Positions 10,493-20,614 of a stretch of 64,000 nucleotides of DNA are shown here, in pieces (position 1 is the stretch's first letter; each line of letters opens with the position of its first letter). The stretch spans positions 229,344,641 through 229,408,640 of the forward strand of contig CM040126.1 of assembly GCA_022559845.1 (NCBI GenBank). Direction: 5' to 3'. The position numbers and the translations under genes are program-made. The stretch comes from Amorphophallus konjac. Lineage: Eukaryota > Streptophyta > Magnoliopsida > Alismatales > Araceae. The notes beneath the pieces are model-generated. The model made no database searches. It was given only the letters and a program-made list of their open reading frames with translations, and had not been told where the DNA came from.

Positions 10493-10765
10493 CTGATGCA
10501 AATGTGCAGATTCTATTAATGCATATCAATGCTTTATGTAGCAGATAATCAGTCTGAACTTCAAATGCAATGACTCACAGTGTAAGCAGATAAACTGACT
10601 GAACATATGAGAGACTGAATGAACACTTGAATGACAGACTGAATATAAGAATGACTGAATAAAACCATGGTGACTCACAGTGATTAGCTCACATTAAAAC
10701 CAATCATCACAAACCCCTAGAGCCAATCATCAAAACCACAAGCCACAGGGGCCAGGGGCACAACA

Positions 10766-10791
10766 TCGAGTTCTTCCCACCCGGAGAGAAT
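10766..10791. other. 26-bp stub between Copia-A and LTR X1
   Basis: This short unique stretch starts TCGAGTTCTTCC. It would hold Copia-A's target duplication (first five bases TCGAG), but the partner end is outside the window. I cannot assign its origin. Confidence 0.4.
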
Positions 10792-12740
10792 TGATGGGAA
10801 TCAACACCAGGCACTAATATTTTATTTTTGCATTTGTATCCTTTTGTTTACATTTATATCCTTGACTAATTGGGTTTACAATTGTAAGGCATTATAAGTC
10901 AATTTGTTAGTCATTAGGAATCTTTGGGTTTCTATGCAAAATGCCAGTAGGTCCAGCAGGGCCCCCCACCCTCTTTCCCATTGTTCCACCTAGGATCATG
11001 GGCCACGTGGGGCTGGTTCAAAGTCCAAGGTTGGACTTGGACCAAGGAGACAAGAAGGAAGAAAATTCAAAATTCTCCTCCCATTTTCAAAGGCCCCCCC
11101 CTTTAATATAGTTTATTTATTATTGTATTTTTTTTATTTTGGTCATTTGACCACATGGGGATTAATTATCCTATCCCCTATTTACCCCTCCCTAACCCTA
11201 GATCTGAGGGTAGTCTAGGTCCTTTTTCCATTTCTATATAACCCTTGTATTTTCCCATTTCATGGAATTAATGAGAAGAATTGTTGGAAAAATCCAAGAG
11301 CCCTTGGGCACCCCTCTCTCCTCTCCCCTTGCAACGGTAATTGCTGCCCCTTTCTAGGGTGTGAAACCCTAATTTTGGTGTGACTCTAAGATCTACCACC
11401 TCTACTGGATGCGACTTCCAGCCACCGCCGCCTCCGTTCGTGCCGTCGTTGAGCCGCCACAACCATCTCTTTACCCTGCTATCCAGGATTCCGAGATCCA
11501 GGACAGAAGCTGAAGAAAAGGTTGGTTCTCAAAATCTGTGAGTCTGATGGTCTTGAAATCTTGAGAGATCATCCTCCTCCTTGTTAGCCATTCCCAATTT
11601 AAATTTCGTGTGAATCCGCCACCGTTTGATATTTTTTCTAGTATTTTAGTTCCACCCCTGACAGTCTGCCAATCAACAGATCTGCAGGATAGTAGTTTGT
11701 TGTATTTTTTCCGCCCCCTCAACCACCTCCAAAAATTCCCAAAACAATCATACGTGTTCCTCACACCCCCCCTTTCAACTCACAATTTTCCCAGAGTCTA
11801 GATCCATCATTTTTATGTCGGTCAAAATTCATTCTCAGGTAGATCATGTTTTATCCTGACTATCTATAATCCGAGTCAGTAGAAATACCTGGAGAACAGT
11901 CATTTTCATTTCTTATCCGTCTTCTGGATGGACATGAAGTAATTATATGTTGTACCCCTTTGAGTCCTCTATCCAACGGCGCCAGTCTCGCCTCAATCCG
12001 CCTCCGATCTGGGCACAAAAATTCTTTTTGCCAGGTCGCGCAATCTTGTCCCGAGAACAGGCCAGCAAAGCAGTCACCGATAAATCCAACAAAAATATGC
12101 CGGGATAGCTTTAGCGACCGCCACTCCCGGGGGTCGATCAGGGACCCTCCGCCACCGTCTCGGTGCACCGCCGCCTTCAACAGATCCCAGGAGGTCAACG
12201 TTCCTTTGGACGTCCGTGTTCGCTGTCCTACCGGCCAGCAAATTACAGAATCGGAGCCATTGCCCACCGTCGCCCGGAACCCGCCGCCTTGCTCCCCGTC
12301 AACCCAAATTCTGTGCTCCCGGCATGTGTGTGTATCCCTTTACCTCCCTACATGAAGTGGGTATAGAAATTCACTTTTGTAATTAATTATATTTACTATA
12401 CCGCGAGTTACGGTCTTGGCCGGGGTGATCTTCCCCACGCCCGGAGCGTGGAGGTACACTCGCCACCCTCCTACTTTGGCATTTGCTTTACTCGTATATA
12501 TTTTTATATGCCGCTGCATGAGTGATAAGAACGTAGCTCGTTATAATTTTATCACCGCTGCGAGAGTGAGTGAGTGAGTGAGTGGAACCCGTCCCGTGGC
12601 TCGATCCGAGCATACGAAAAGTCGATACCCGTGACTCATTGTCGGTTTCTCAACCGCGCACGTCCGCATGTTTCCCTCGCATAGGGATGTCCACGAGCTA
12701 GAGTCCCTTGTTGTCTCGAGTGGCGTCCCATCCCGCATCA
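10792..12740 (+). repeat. LTR X1 (1949 bp), inverted partner of X2
   Basis: Starts TGATGGGAATCAACACC and ends CCCGCATCA. The same sequence returns in inverted orientation at 13940-15843. Short terminal inverted repeats (TGATG...) and TG...CA ends indicate an LTR. A TATA-like TCTATATAACC near 11232 suggests transcription toward the right. No PBS follows and no flanking 5-bp duplication is seen (AGAAT before, AAAGG after), so it is a solo or rearranged LTR. It holds a GTGAGTGAGTGA microsatellite (about 12566-12583) and a hairpin CCACGC/GCGTGG (12435-12440, 12446-12451). The parent element family is unknown, and the frames inside are not genes. Confidence 0.75.
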
Positions 12741-13094
12741 AAAGGCAAGCTTACTCTGAGATTCATTGGCCCCTTTGAAATTCTTGAAAGGGTTGATGAA
12801 GTCGCATATCGAATAGCTTTACCCCCTCAATTAGCTAGAGTCTAGGATGTGTTTCAAGTCTCAATGCTCAAAAGGTACGTCCCCAATCCATTCCATGTCA
12901 TAACTTATGACAGCATAGAGATTAAAAAGGATTTGACGTATGAGCAAAAGCCAATCAAAATAATTAAACAAGAAGTATGTCAACTTCAGAATAGAACCAT
13001 TCCCACGATTAAGGTCCAATGGAGCAAATCTTGGCCACACGAAGCAATATGGGAAACCGAAGAAGCAGCACAAAAGATTTCTGGAGATATTTGA
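12741..13094 (+). pseudogene. pol: Element Z: integrase C-terminus and chromodomain remnant (Ty3/gypsy)
   Basis: Reads as the end of a chromovirus integrase: a RFIGPFEILERV block, a PPQLARV block, a VFQVSMLKRYV block, then KKDLTYEQKPIKI and a chromodomain-like tail (IKVQWSKSWPHEAIWETEE) ending at a stop at 13092-13094. One stop interrupts the frame before the VSMLKRYV motif. The tail matches the conserved end of plant Tekay-type chromoviruses, and the same motifs occur at 27348-27776 on the other strand. Everything upstream is missing; LTR X1 abuts it directly. A polypurine tract and LTR follow, as expected for the 3' end of a gypsy element. Confidence 0.85.
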
Positions 13095-13154
13095 ATATAA
13101 GTACACTCTCTTTAGCAAATATTATTACGATGAATTTGGAGTCCAAATTCTTTT

Positions 13155-13170
13155 TAAGTGGGGGAGGGAG
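13155..13170 (+). other. Polypurine tract of gypsy element Z
   Basis: The run AAGTGGGGGAGGGAG lies immediately before the LTR start and 60 bp after the integrase stop, the standard position for a chromovirus PPT. Confidence 0.8.
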
Positions 13171-16100
13171 TAACGCCCGAGAATTTTCTAAGAATTTTTC
13201 AGGATTAAAATATAATTATTAGGCATTTTAAATGCTTGATGGACAATTAAGAAGAATTAAGGATTTATTTAATCCATTTAAATGCCCTATATTTACCAAA
13301 GGGCTAAGCCCAACTCAAATAGGCCTAAGGACCCAATTCCAAGACTTTTAGACCCAAGCCCATTAATAGAAATGCAAATTAAGTAATTTACGGATTTAAA
13401 ATGGGATATATACATCAATTAGGGGCTAAAAAGGGAGATAATGCAAAAATCCAAATTTTTCGGATTAAGTACCGCCTGCGGTCTATCGCGCGACCGCCAG
13501 ACCCACCCTTGGGGTCCTCCCATGACCGCTAAGCCCTCTTGATTCCGTGAATGGGAGAAAACTTGAAAAGGTTGTATCGTTGGCATCCAAATCCCCTTGG
13601 ATCGAAGTGTGTAGACATATAATCATGTCTAGGACTCTTGGGGATCTATCCTACACCTAATTAAGACTCTTAGTTCGGCCAAATCCTCAGCCCCAACTCA
13701 ACATCCTATAAATAGACCCTAACTTCGACTCATGTGAACCCTAATGTTGGCTCGTGTATTTCGAAGGTAAGGAAACCCTATCTCAGGTTGGTTATTTTGA
13801 ACTTTATGTTCGTCTTAGTTTTATCTAACTGCCCTCAAATTTTTGTGCAAGGAGACCAAGACGTTGGAGAGTAAGAGCCTATGCAAATTGCTGGTTCGCA
13901 ACAGACTGCACAAGGACTAGTACGACGGTCCAGTGAAGATGATGCGGGACGGGATGTGAACCTAGGACTCAAGCTCACGGACGTCCCTAAGCGAGGGAAA
14001 CACATGGATCTGTGCGGTTGAGAAATCGACAATGAGTCTCGGGTATCGGCTTTTCCACGTGCTCGGATCGAGTCACGGGACCGGTTCGACTCACTCACTC
14101 TCGCAGCGGTGATAAATATTTGACGAGCTAGTTATCCTATAGCCCATGCAACGGCATAAGAAAATATGCGAGATAAGCAAATTGCCAAAGTAGGAGGGTG
14201 GCGAGTGTACCTCCACGCTTCGAGCGTGGGGAAGACGACCCTGGCCTAGACCGTAACTCCCGGTACAATAAATGTAATTAATTACTGAAGTGAATTTCTA
14301 TGCCTACTCAACGCAAGGAGGTAAAGGGCTATAGTGGGACCCAGGAGTAGCGGTCTCGGGTTGACGGGTAGTAAGCCGGAAGGGCTCTCGGACCGGAGGC
14401 GGGCTGCTGGTCCGACTCGGTACTGTTCCGACTCGCTGGACAGCAACCGAACTCGACTTGTGGGACCATGGCTTCTGGTCACCTTCTGATCACGGAGGCT
14501 GGCTGGGACGTCGGCGGAAGACCCCTCTTCGATCTCTGAACTCGGCGGCGGCTGAATCAACGCCGAAGTAATTTTGCAAGAATTAACTTGCTGCTGCCTT
14601 TGCTGGCCTGTTCACGGAACAGGTTTGCGCGACCCGACGAAAAGAATTGTTGTGCCCAGATCCGGAGGCGGATCGAGGCGAGATTAGCACCGTTGAATAG
14701 AGGACTCAAAGGGCTACAACATATAATCATTTCAAGACCATCCAGTAAACGGATTGGAAATAAAAACTACTGTTACTCAAGTATTTCTACTGGCTCGGAT
14801 TACAGACAGTCACGACAGAACAAGATCTGCCTGAAAATGAATTTTGACCAAAATAGAAACGATGGATCTAGGCTCTGAGAAAATTATGGGGGAAGGGGGG
14901 GATGTAAGGATCACGTATGAAGTTTTTGGGATTTTTTGGAGATGGCCAAGGGAACGGGAAAAATATAACAACAACACATTGTCCCGTAGATCTGCAAACT
15001 GGCAGATTGCTGGGGGGAAAACTTAATTACTGGGAAAAATAGTAAATGAAGGCGGATTGACACGAAATTTAAACTGGAGATGGGGGATGACAGGGGGAAC
15101 AAAACCTCAAAATTTGGGGTCAAACAGATCTACGGACTGGGAGATAGAATTTCGGCCTCAGCTTGCTGTCTAGAGATGGACAGAACTCCGACGAGACGGC
15201 GGTGGTGGTGCGATGGCGGCTCGATGGCGGCGGCGGTGGCAGTACTGAGCTTCTCACTCAGAGAGGGGTTGATAGAGAGGCTTCACACCTCTGAAGACTT
15301 GAGCTTTCACAGCTCCAAGGGGGGAGAGAGGACGAGAGGGGTTGCGCCCTTGGCTTCTTCACCAAAAAAACTGAATTTTCTTTCATTAATTCCATGAAAT
15401 GTGGAAATACAAGGTTTATATAGAAATGTATAAAAGTCCTAAACTATCCTTAGATCTAGGGTTAGGGAGGGGCAAATGGGGGATAGGAAATAGTTCTCTC
15501 ATGTGGCCAAATGACCAAAAATAAAAAATACAACAATGGGGGGGGCGCCCTCTCCAAGTGGGCAAGAAGTAAAATGCCAATTTTCCTCTTGGTCAACCTT
15601 CTCCCATGGACCAAAGACCAACCCAAGTGGGCCCTAAAACCTAGGTGGACCAATGGGAAAGAGGGTGGGGGACCCTACTGGACCTACTGGCTTTTGCACA
15701 GAAATCTAAAGATTCTTAAGGACTAACATATTGGCTTATAATTGCCATGTAATTACAAACCTAATTAGCCCAAGGATATAAATGCAAACAAAATGATACA
15801 AATGTAAAAATAAAATGTTAGTGCCCGGTGTTGATTCCCATCAGAAGATCTGGAAAGTAGATGCCCAAATCGAGGTATTTAGAAATTAGTCCTTTAGAAC
15901 TTTCTGTTCCCCTTCATATCTTCTACCTACCCTCTAATGTTCATGGATTTAGGTCAAGAGGATCGGGAGATAGAGGGACGGGAAGTTATTGTTTTGACAC
16001 AGGACGTGTAGGAACGAGGGTCTACTTCCAGTCAAAACTCCAAAGTCTAGGGAACGAATCAAAGGTAGGTTATCTCATGAAAAGGCTAAAATAACATGTC

Positions 16101-18337
16101 AAGAGTAAAAGCCCTTTGATTTCATGAAATTTCATGTTTTCCACACGAAGTATTTAATGTTTTACTATCACTGTGCATTTAGGCTATTTCTGCATGCATA
16201 GTTCCTACCCTTAATAACGAAAATGATAATTTTAGTTTAAATCATGACTACCCATGCATCTCCATGTTTTAATATGGTTTTATCAGGCCATATTTACCTG
16301 TTGGCATGTTTTATCATACATCTATCTACCTTAGATTAGCACATACTTCGGTTTTATTGCTATTTACAGTAGAAAAGAAGAAACGATCTTCCCGAGACCG
16401 CTAATCCATGATAAGCGATCCTACGATAGACCGCTAGCGCCCATAAAATGGTCCTCCAGAGACCGCTTTCATTTTCTGCGTTTTGTATCATATGATAAGC
16501 CTAGCTAATTAGGTCTTACCCCTATTTTAAGTGTTGTATTCTTATACTTGGTTATGTTAATCAATCATCTTAGTAGATTTCATGTTGTTTATATACTTTG
16601 GACTTATTTTAAACTTATGTTAAATTTTGGCCAAAACCATATACTCTTGTATAAATCTTAAAGTTCATATGGATTATGGACTTGTCTAGTTTTGATTTGA
16701 TCGTTGTTTTATCACGATCTCACTCTCATCTTAGTCTTTTCTTAAGTACATGGCACGTATTACAGTATGATGTCATTAGATACACTTTGCACATTAAGCA
16801 CATAATCTTGGACTTGTGATCCTCTCCGTTGGATATTCCTTCCACCGGACTAGGTGATCTTATTTCAAGGCCTCCATGAGACTCCGCGAGCCTGGGATTC
16901 CCACTAGGACACCGAGCCGGTTATACCCTCAAAACCCAAATGTCTAGAAAGCACTTTATCGGTGTTGTATGAGTTCTGGACCTTTGCGTCCCTATGGACG
17001 ACCGCCAGAGGTACCTAGCGGCCATTTACCTGACTGCCAAGGATGCCTAGTGGCCCTGCCTTGACCGCATGGTTCAAGTTCATTTGTTTCATCGACTCTG
17101 TTTCTAAACGGTCCATTCATGATCGCATCGATCTAAATACGGTCTAGTAAACAACTGCTATTTCCCGAAAATGGCCCTGATATGACTGTTTACTATCTAA
17201 ATATTGATTAACCCAAGGGTTTGACCTGAGGGTTGATTTTCCTATGATCCTAGATGGTCTATGATTATCTAGAACTTAACACCTTGTTTCCAAAGCTACC
17301 TAATGAATTATGAAAATTAAAGAATATGCCGTTATGCTGCCGATTTTTCTTCATGTCATAACCTTATTCTAAATCAAATCTTTGAACTCTCATATTCTTA
17401 ATTGAAGCAATTTTACCTTGATATTTGTTATCATGGAACCATAAGTTTGAACTTGTTACATTATTGGCCATATTTATATTTCTCGTGGAAGTAGCTTGAT
17501 TTATAACTTGAAGATGTAAGAGCGGGCACGGACAGTGTCCAAGGGCTCCATTCCAGTCCCCTCGACAGATAGCCAGAAACATAATATAAACCATGGGGTA
17601 TGATGAACACTGATGTCGCATTGCGCCGGGAGTACTTTTTTTATAAACGAGTGAAGATCCACAAGGTAATCTTGTGAAATTACATGCTTGCTAGTACATT
17701 CTCGTTACTTGACTTTTTAGTGCATAGTCTTTATGGTTATAAAAAAGTACATTCTTGTTCATGAAAGGCCAAACTTACATTATTGTTATATATCTGTTCA
17801 ATCATATTTCCATATCTCATCTTGATCATATCATGTTACTTGTGTTACTTTGGTTTTACACCGCATGTCTTACCATATTTCGTTTATCTTTACTCTAGAG
17901 CTAAAATGTTAATTACTTAAACATTACCTTCATGTTGATACGAAGACACCTACTGGGCATGTGTGCTCATTCCCTACTTTTTCAATCTTTTTTCAAGAAA
18001 TTCTAGCGGGTCAGATTCAGACTATTCAAGTGATGGATCCGAGAGTGATTAAAGAAGGAGCGAAGCCTTAGATTGTCATTAGTTGGTAGTTAAGAGTCAC
18101 TATGTAATTTTCCATTTTATTGAGTCCAGTTGGTCAAGAGTCAAGAGTCAAGAGTCAACCTTGTGTACTTTTGATTATTATCTAAATAAAGCAAGGAATT
18201 GTGTCCAAATATTATGCATTCATTTCTTATGTGTGAATGTGTTAGCGCTCTGATTATATTCCTCACTTGAGGCATACTAGCTGACTGTCCGCGTTCCCGA
18301 ATATCTTCCGATGTACATAAATCTTGGGGGCGTGACA
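13171..18337 (+). repeat. Element Z 3' LTR, split by solo LTR X2
   Basis: Starts TAACGCCCGAG and ends GGGGGCGTGACA, inverted termini typical of chromovirus LTRs, with the first G apparently mutated to A. Without X2 (13940-15843) and one target copy it is about 3.25 kb, close to the 3.0 kb LTR at 24268-27271. It contains GCGGTC/GACCGC inverted pairs, for example 13478-13483 with 13492-13497, and related half-sites near 16390-16470 and 17000-17060. On the right it cuts Copia-C gag exactly at 18337/18338. The 5-bp target there would be ATTCT, but no 5' end of Z is in the window. Confidence 0.8.
13940..15843 (-). repeat. Solo LTR X2 (1904 bp) with 5-bp target duplication
   Basis: Inverted copy of X1 with ends TGATGCGGGA and GATTCCCATCA. 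It is flanked by GAAGA on both sides (13935-13939 and 15844-15848), a perfect target duplication, and by LTR Z sequence on both sides. It is therefore a solo LTR left after recombination between the two LTRs of an inserted element. The hairpin CCACGC/GCGTGG (14213-14218, 14224-14229) is kept with a different loop from X1. No coding content. Confidence 0.88.
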
Positions 18338-18424
18338 ATTCTTCCAGTAAGCATAGTTGTTTCCGTCAAAGAATGGCGGCTTACCGGTGGAATGACCCTC
18401 AGCAGTTAGACCTCTAGCATCAAT
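18338..18424 (-). pseudogene. gag: Copia-C gag N-terminus, cut by element Z
   Basis: About 29 codons of copia Gag remain, with KPPFFDGNNYAYWKN as the recognisable motif, and the frame stops dead at the Z insertion. Copia-B has the homologous start at 61027 (KPPFFNGTNNAY). The start codon is ATT here (18424-18422) where Copia-B has ATG, so translation would be lost even without the insertion. Confidence 0.8.
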
Positions 18425-18467
18425 TTCAACTAATCTCTCCGAGATGTTAAGCCCTTAGGGAGAGTTA

Positions 18468-18480
18468 GGCTCTGATACCA
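18468..18480 (-). other. Primer-binding site of Copia-C
   Basis: The minus strand reads TGGTATCAGAGCC two bases after the LTR end. It matches initiator-methionine tRNA and shows that the LTR to its right is a 5' LTR. Confidence 0.88.
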
Positions 18481-19048
18481 CGTGATGTGTGAATGGATGA
18501 ATGGGTTATCTGGAGGGGGGGGGGGTGAATAGATCTATTCCAATTTCAAATCCTACAATAGTTAATAACAATTCAGAATTAAGAGAAACTACTATGAACA
18601 GAATCACTAAAAATAATTTGAATTAACAACAAGGGAATCTGCTATGGAATAGCTATCAATCACTAAAAACTCCAAAACTAATAGATCAATCAACTCAGTA
18701 TAGTACCTGGCGGAGGTTTGATTAGAAAATTTCCTCACGCAAAGGTCAATTTTCTAGATAGACGTAATCTATCCTTCTAACTGAGCCATTTTTATATACC
18801 ACTGAGTTATCGATCACAGATCAGATATAAGATGGTAAATCTACTGAATGATTCAAGACAATGTCAACTTATGATGAATTAGCACGGACAATTCAGAAGA
18901 CATTCAAACAACCAGGTTGTGTACTCGAGCGTAAGTAACAGATGAATATATTGAAAGCATTAATGACTTGTAGTAGACGATCCTAGGCATTCATCTAGTT
19001 GCAGTAAAAAGAGATGTGCAATCACACAGAATATTGATCAATTTTTAA

Positions 19049-19233
19049 GGTGGTTCGATCTCGAGCTTGAGATCTACGTCTACCCCTTACTCAACTGAGT
19101 AAGGCTTCCACTGCCAAATAGCTTGAACTCCGTTGATCCACAGCTTCGGAGATGAAATCCCTATAAATGGCTGAGCTTCGTAGCTTGCTTTCCTGCTGAA
19201 CAACACAACTTGCTATCCGAGGATCACACCTCG
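19049..19233 (-). repeat. Conserved leader hairpins of Copia-C
   Basis: Three structures: GATCTC/GAGATC (19057-19062, 19069-19074) after GGTGG (19049-19053); CCTTACTC/GAGTAAGG (19085-19092, 19097-19104); and CGAGG/CCTCG (19218-19222, 19229-19233). Each has a counterpart at the same relative place in Copia-B with paired stem changes. The first two also have counterparts in Copia-A. Confidence 0.8.
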
Positions 19234-19597
19234 CCATTGAGCACCACAGCTTGCTCCGTTGATACACAGCTTGCAGCAATTTCAAAAAGAAAACTACAGA
19301 GGCAATGAAAAATAATAATAGAAAGAATAAACTATAGCACCACTGGAGCGATCTGACTCTGGATCTGATCCAGAAGTCAGGACAATACTCATCTGATCAA
19401 TCTCACTTCTCTCTCTCAGACAGACTTACAACACTCTATTTTATTCTTACTCTCTGCAACAGACTCTTTCACTCTCGAACTCTTCTCAGACTCTTGTCTC
19501 TCGACCTCTGGAACTCTCTTACTTTTCAGCTCTTTTCTCCTCTTCTGATCAGTTTCTCGCGTATTCACTCTGCTTCGAATTTGACTGCTCGATCCCC

Positions 19598-19604
19598 TTT
19601 TATA
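19598..19604 (-). promoter_or_regulatory. TATA box of Copia-C LTR
   Basis: TATAAAA on the minus strand, in the context CTGTATAAAAGGGGATC. It places the hairpins about 370-550 nt downstream, in leader RNA. Confidence 0.6.
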
Positions 19605-20059
19605 CAGAAGAGCGCGAGCCCGTGGTCCCGCAAGCTTTTCAAATTTTGGGCGGGTGCAAGACACACTCCGGCCCAAAAATTTTATCTAGAATGCGCACTT
19701 CGAGGGCCCACATGTCAGGAGTAGAAGATAAGACGATCCACGTGGCAAGATGTTAGTTCAGCTTCCCGCCTTAGATAACGTGCCCTTAATCCGCTTCACT
19801 TTAAATTCCACGTGAGAGTAATGCGGTCTGCCTTTATGCAACCCAGGTGTTCGAGCATGGATCTGGGTTGTTTCTTCCTTTCTGTCCAAAACAGAATCAA
19901 AGATTTATTAGACTTATGAAGCATGTAATAATTATTAGCAAATGTAGTTTCAGATGCTTCACAAGGTCAGATAATTCATATAAGTGTATGCACAAAATTC
20001 TTCAAGAGCATCAATACATAAATGAGATACATTAGCCTGTATAGCTAACATATACAGCA

Positions 20060-20490
20060 GGTTAGAATAGAAACATCAACCTTGGAGTTATACAGGTAGA
20101 CCTTATTTGCCAGACAAACTGACTCTGTAATGAAGGTGCATCAACCTGTCTTTATAGTGAATGCACAAGGTGCATCAACCTTGAGAGTGATGACTTACTA
20201 GCATCGACCTTTCTATGACATGCATCGACTTTTCTCTAGAATCCAAATATGCACCGACCTTCTGGTGCAATACTTCTACATATGCACCGACCTTCTGGTG
20301 CAAGACTTCTGCAAATGTACTGACCTTCAGGACTGGAATGAATGTATGCACCGACCTGATAGACTATAAAGTGAATGTGCACCGACCTTATAGTGCAGGA
20401 TTTCTTCATGTGCACTGACCTTATAGACTTATATGCAAATGTGCACCGACCTTTCAATGCAATAATATGAATATGCATCAACCTTGTTAT
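20060..20490. repeat. TGCATCGACCT motif array in Copia-C LTR
   Basis: About 14 copies of TGCA(T/C)CGACCTT or close variants occur with 25-40 bp spacing, for example near 20201, 20250, 20283, 20346, 20377, 20410 and 20440. It occupies the U3 start on the element strand. The Copia-B LTR has the matching array. Confidence 0.75.
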
Positions 20491-20614
20491 GAACAAGAAC
20501 TTCTTCTGACTAAAGTAAAGACTTTAAAATAACAATGTTGGCAGAGTCAAATTAAGGTCAAACACACTGTTGCCAGCATCAAAACTAGACATCAAATCCA
20601 GAGGAGACACAACA

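Larger units (their letters stand above)
1..10765 (-). mobile_element. Copia-A: gag-only non-autonomous Ty1/copia retrotransposon (left end cut by window)
   Basis: The element reads on the minus strand. Its 5' LTR is 7831-10765, the PBS 7817-7830, a gag pseudogene 7700-5211, a non-coding tail 5210-2741, the PPT 2740-2724 and the 3' LTR 2723-1. About 197 bp of the 3' LTR lie beyond the left edge. The LTRs align almost base for base; the main length difference is a 15-bp block present near 10225 and absent near 2195. The LTR starts TGTTGTGCC and ends CCCTAACA (TG...CA). There is no protease, integrase, RT or RNase H, so copying would need another element's enzymes, as in gag-only (TR-GAG) elements. 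The long coiled coil after Gag and the large LTRs resemble the SIRE/Maximus lineage, which is inference. The target duplication cannot be tested because the left end is missing. Confidence 0.9.
7831..10765 (-). repeat. Copia-A 5' LTR (complete, 2935 bp)
   Basis: Bounded by TGTTAGGG (7831) and ..GCACAACA (10765) on the plus strand, giving TG...CA on the element strand. It lies between the PBS and the external sequence starting TCGAG at 10766. On the element strand the order is GTACAGACTT array, ACGACACGA array, TATA box (8835-8844), GA-rich leader, hairpin array (8392-8032), LTR end. Near identity with the 3' LTR implies recent insertion. Confidence 0.93.
18483..20614 (-). repeat. Copia-C 5' LTR (2132 bp)
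   Basis: Bounded by TGATGTGTGAATGG and CAGAGGAGACACAACA, and homologous along its length to the Copia-B LTR at 61086-63302. It holds a poly-G run (about 18517-18528), conserved leader hairpins (19049-19104), a TATA box on the minus strand (19598-19604) and a TGCATCGACCT-type array (about 20060-20490). At 20614 it abuts Copia-B integrase codons with no spacer. Confidence 0.88.

Noticed and set aside
11960..12355. 131-codon plus-strand frame in LTR X1
   Set aside because: Lies inside an LTR; the matching region of X2 does not keep the same frame, and no similarity is recognised.
10792..15843. DNA transposon (MULE-like) with 1.9-kb terminal inverted repeats carrying a captured gypsy fragment
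   Set aside because: Each arm has its own TG...CA ends, and the right arm alone is flanked by a GAAGA target duplication, so the arms are separate LTRs.
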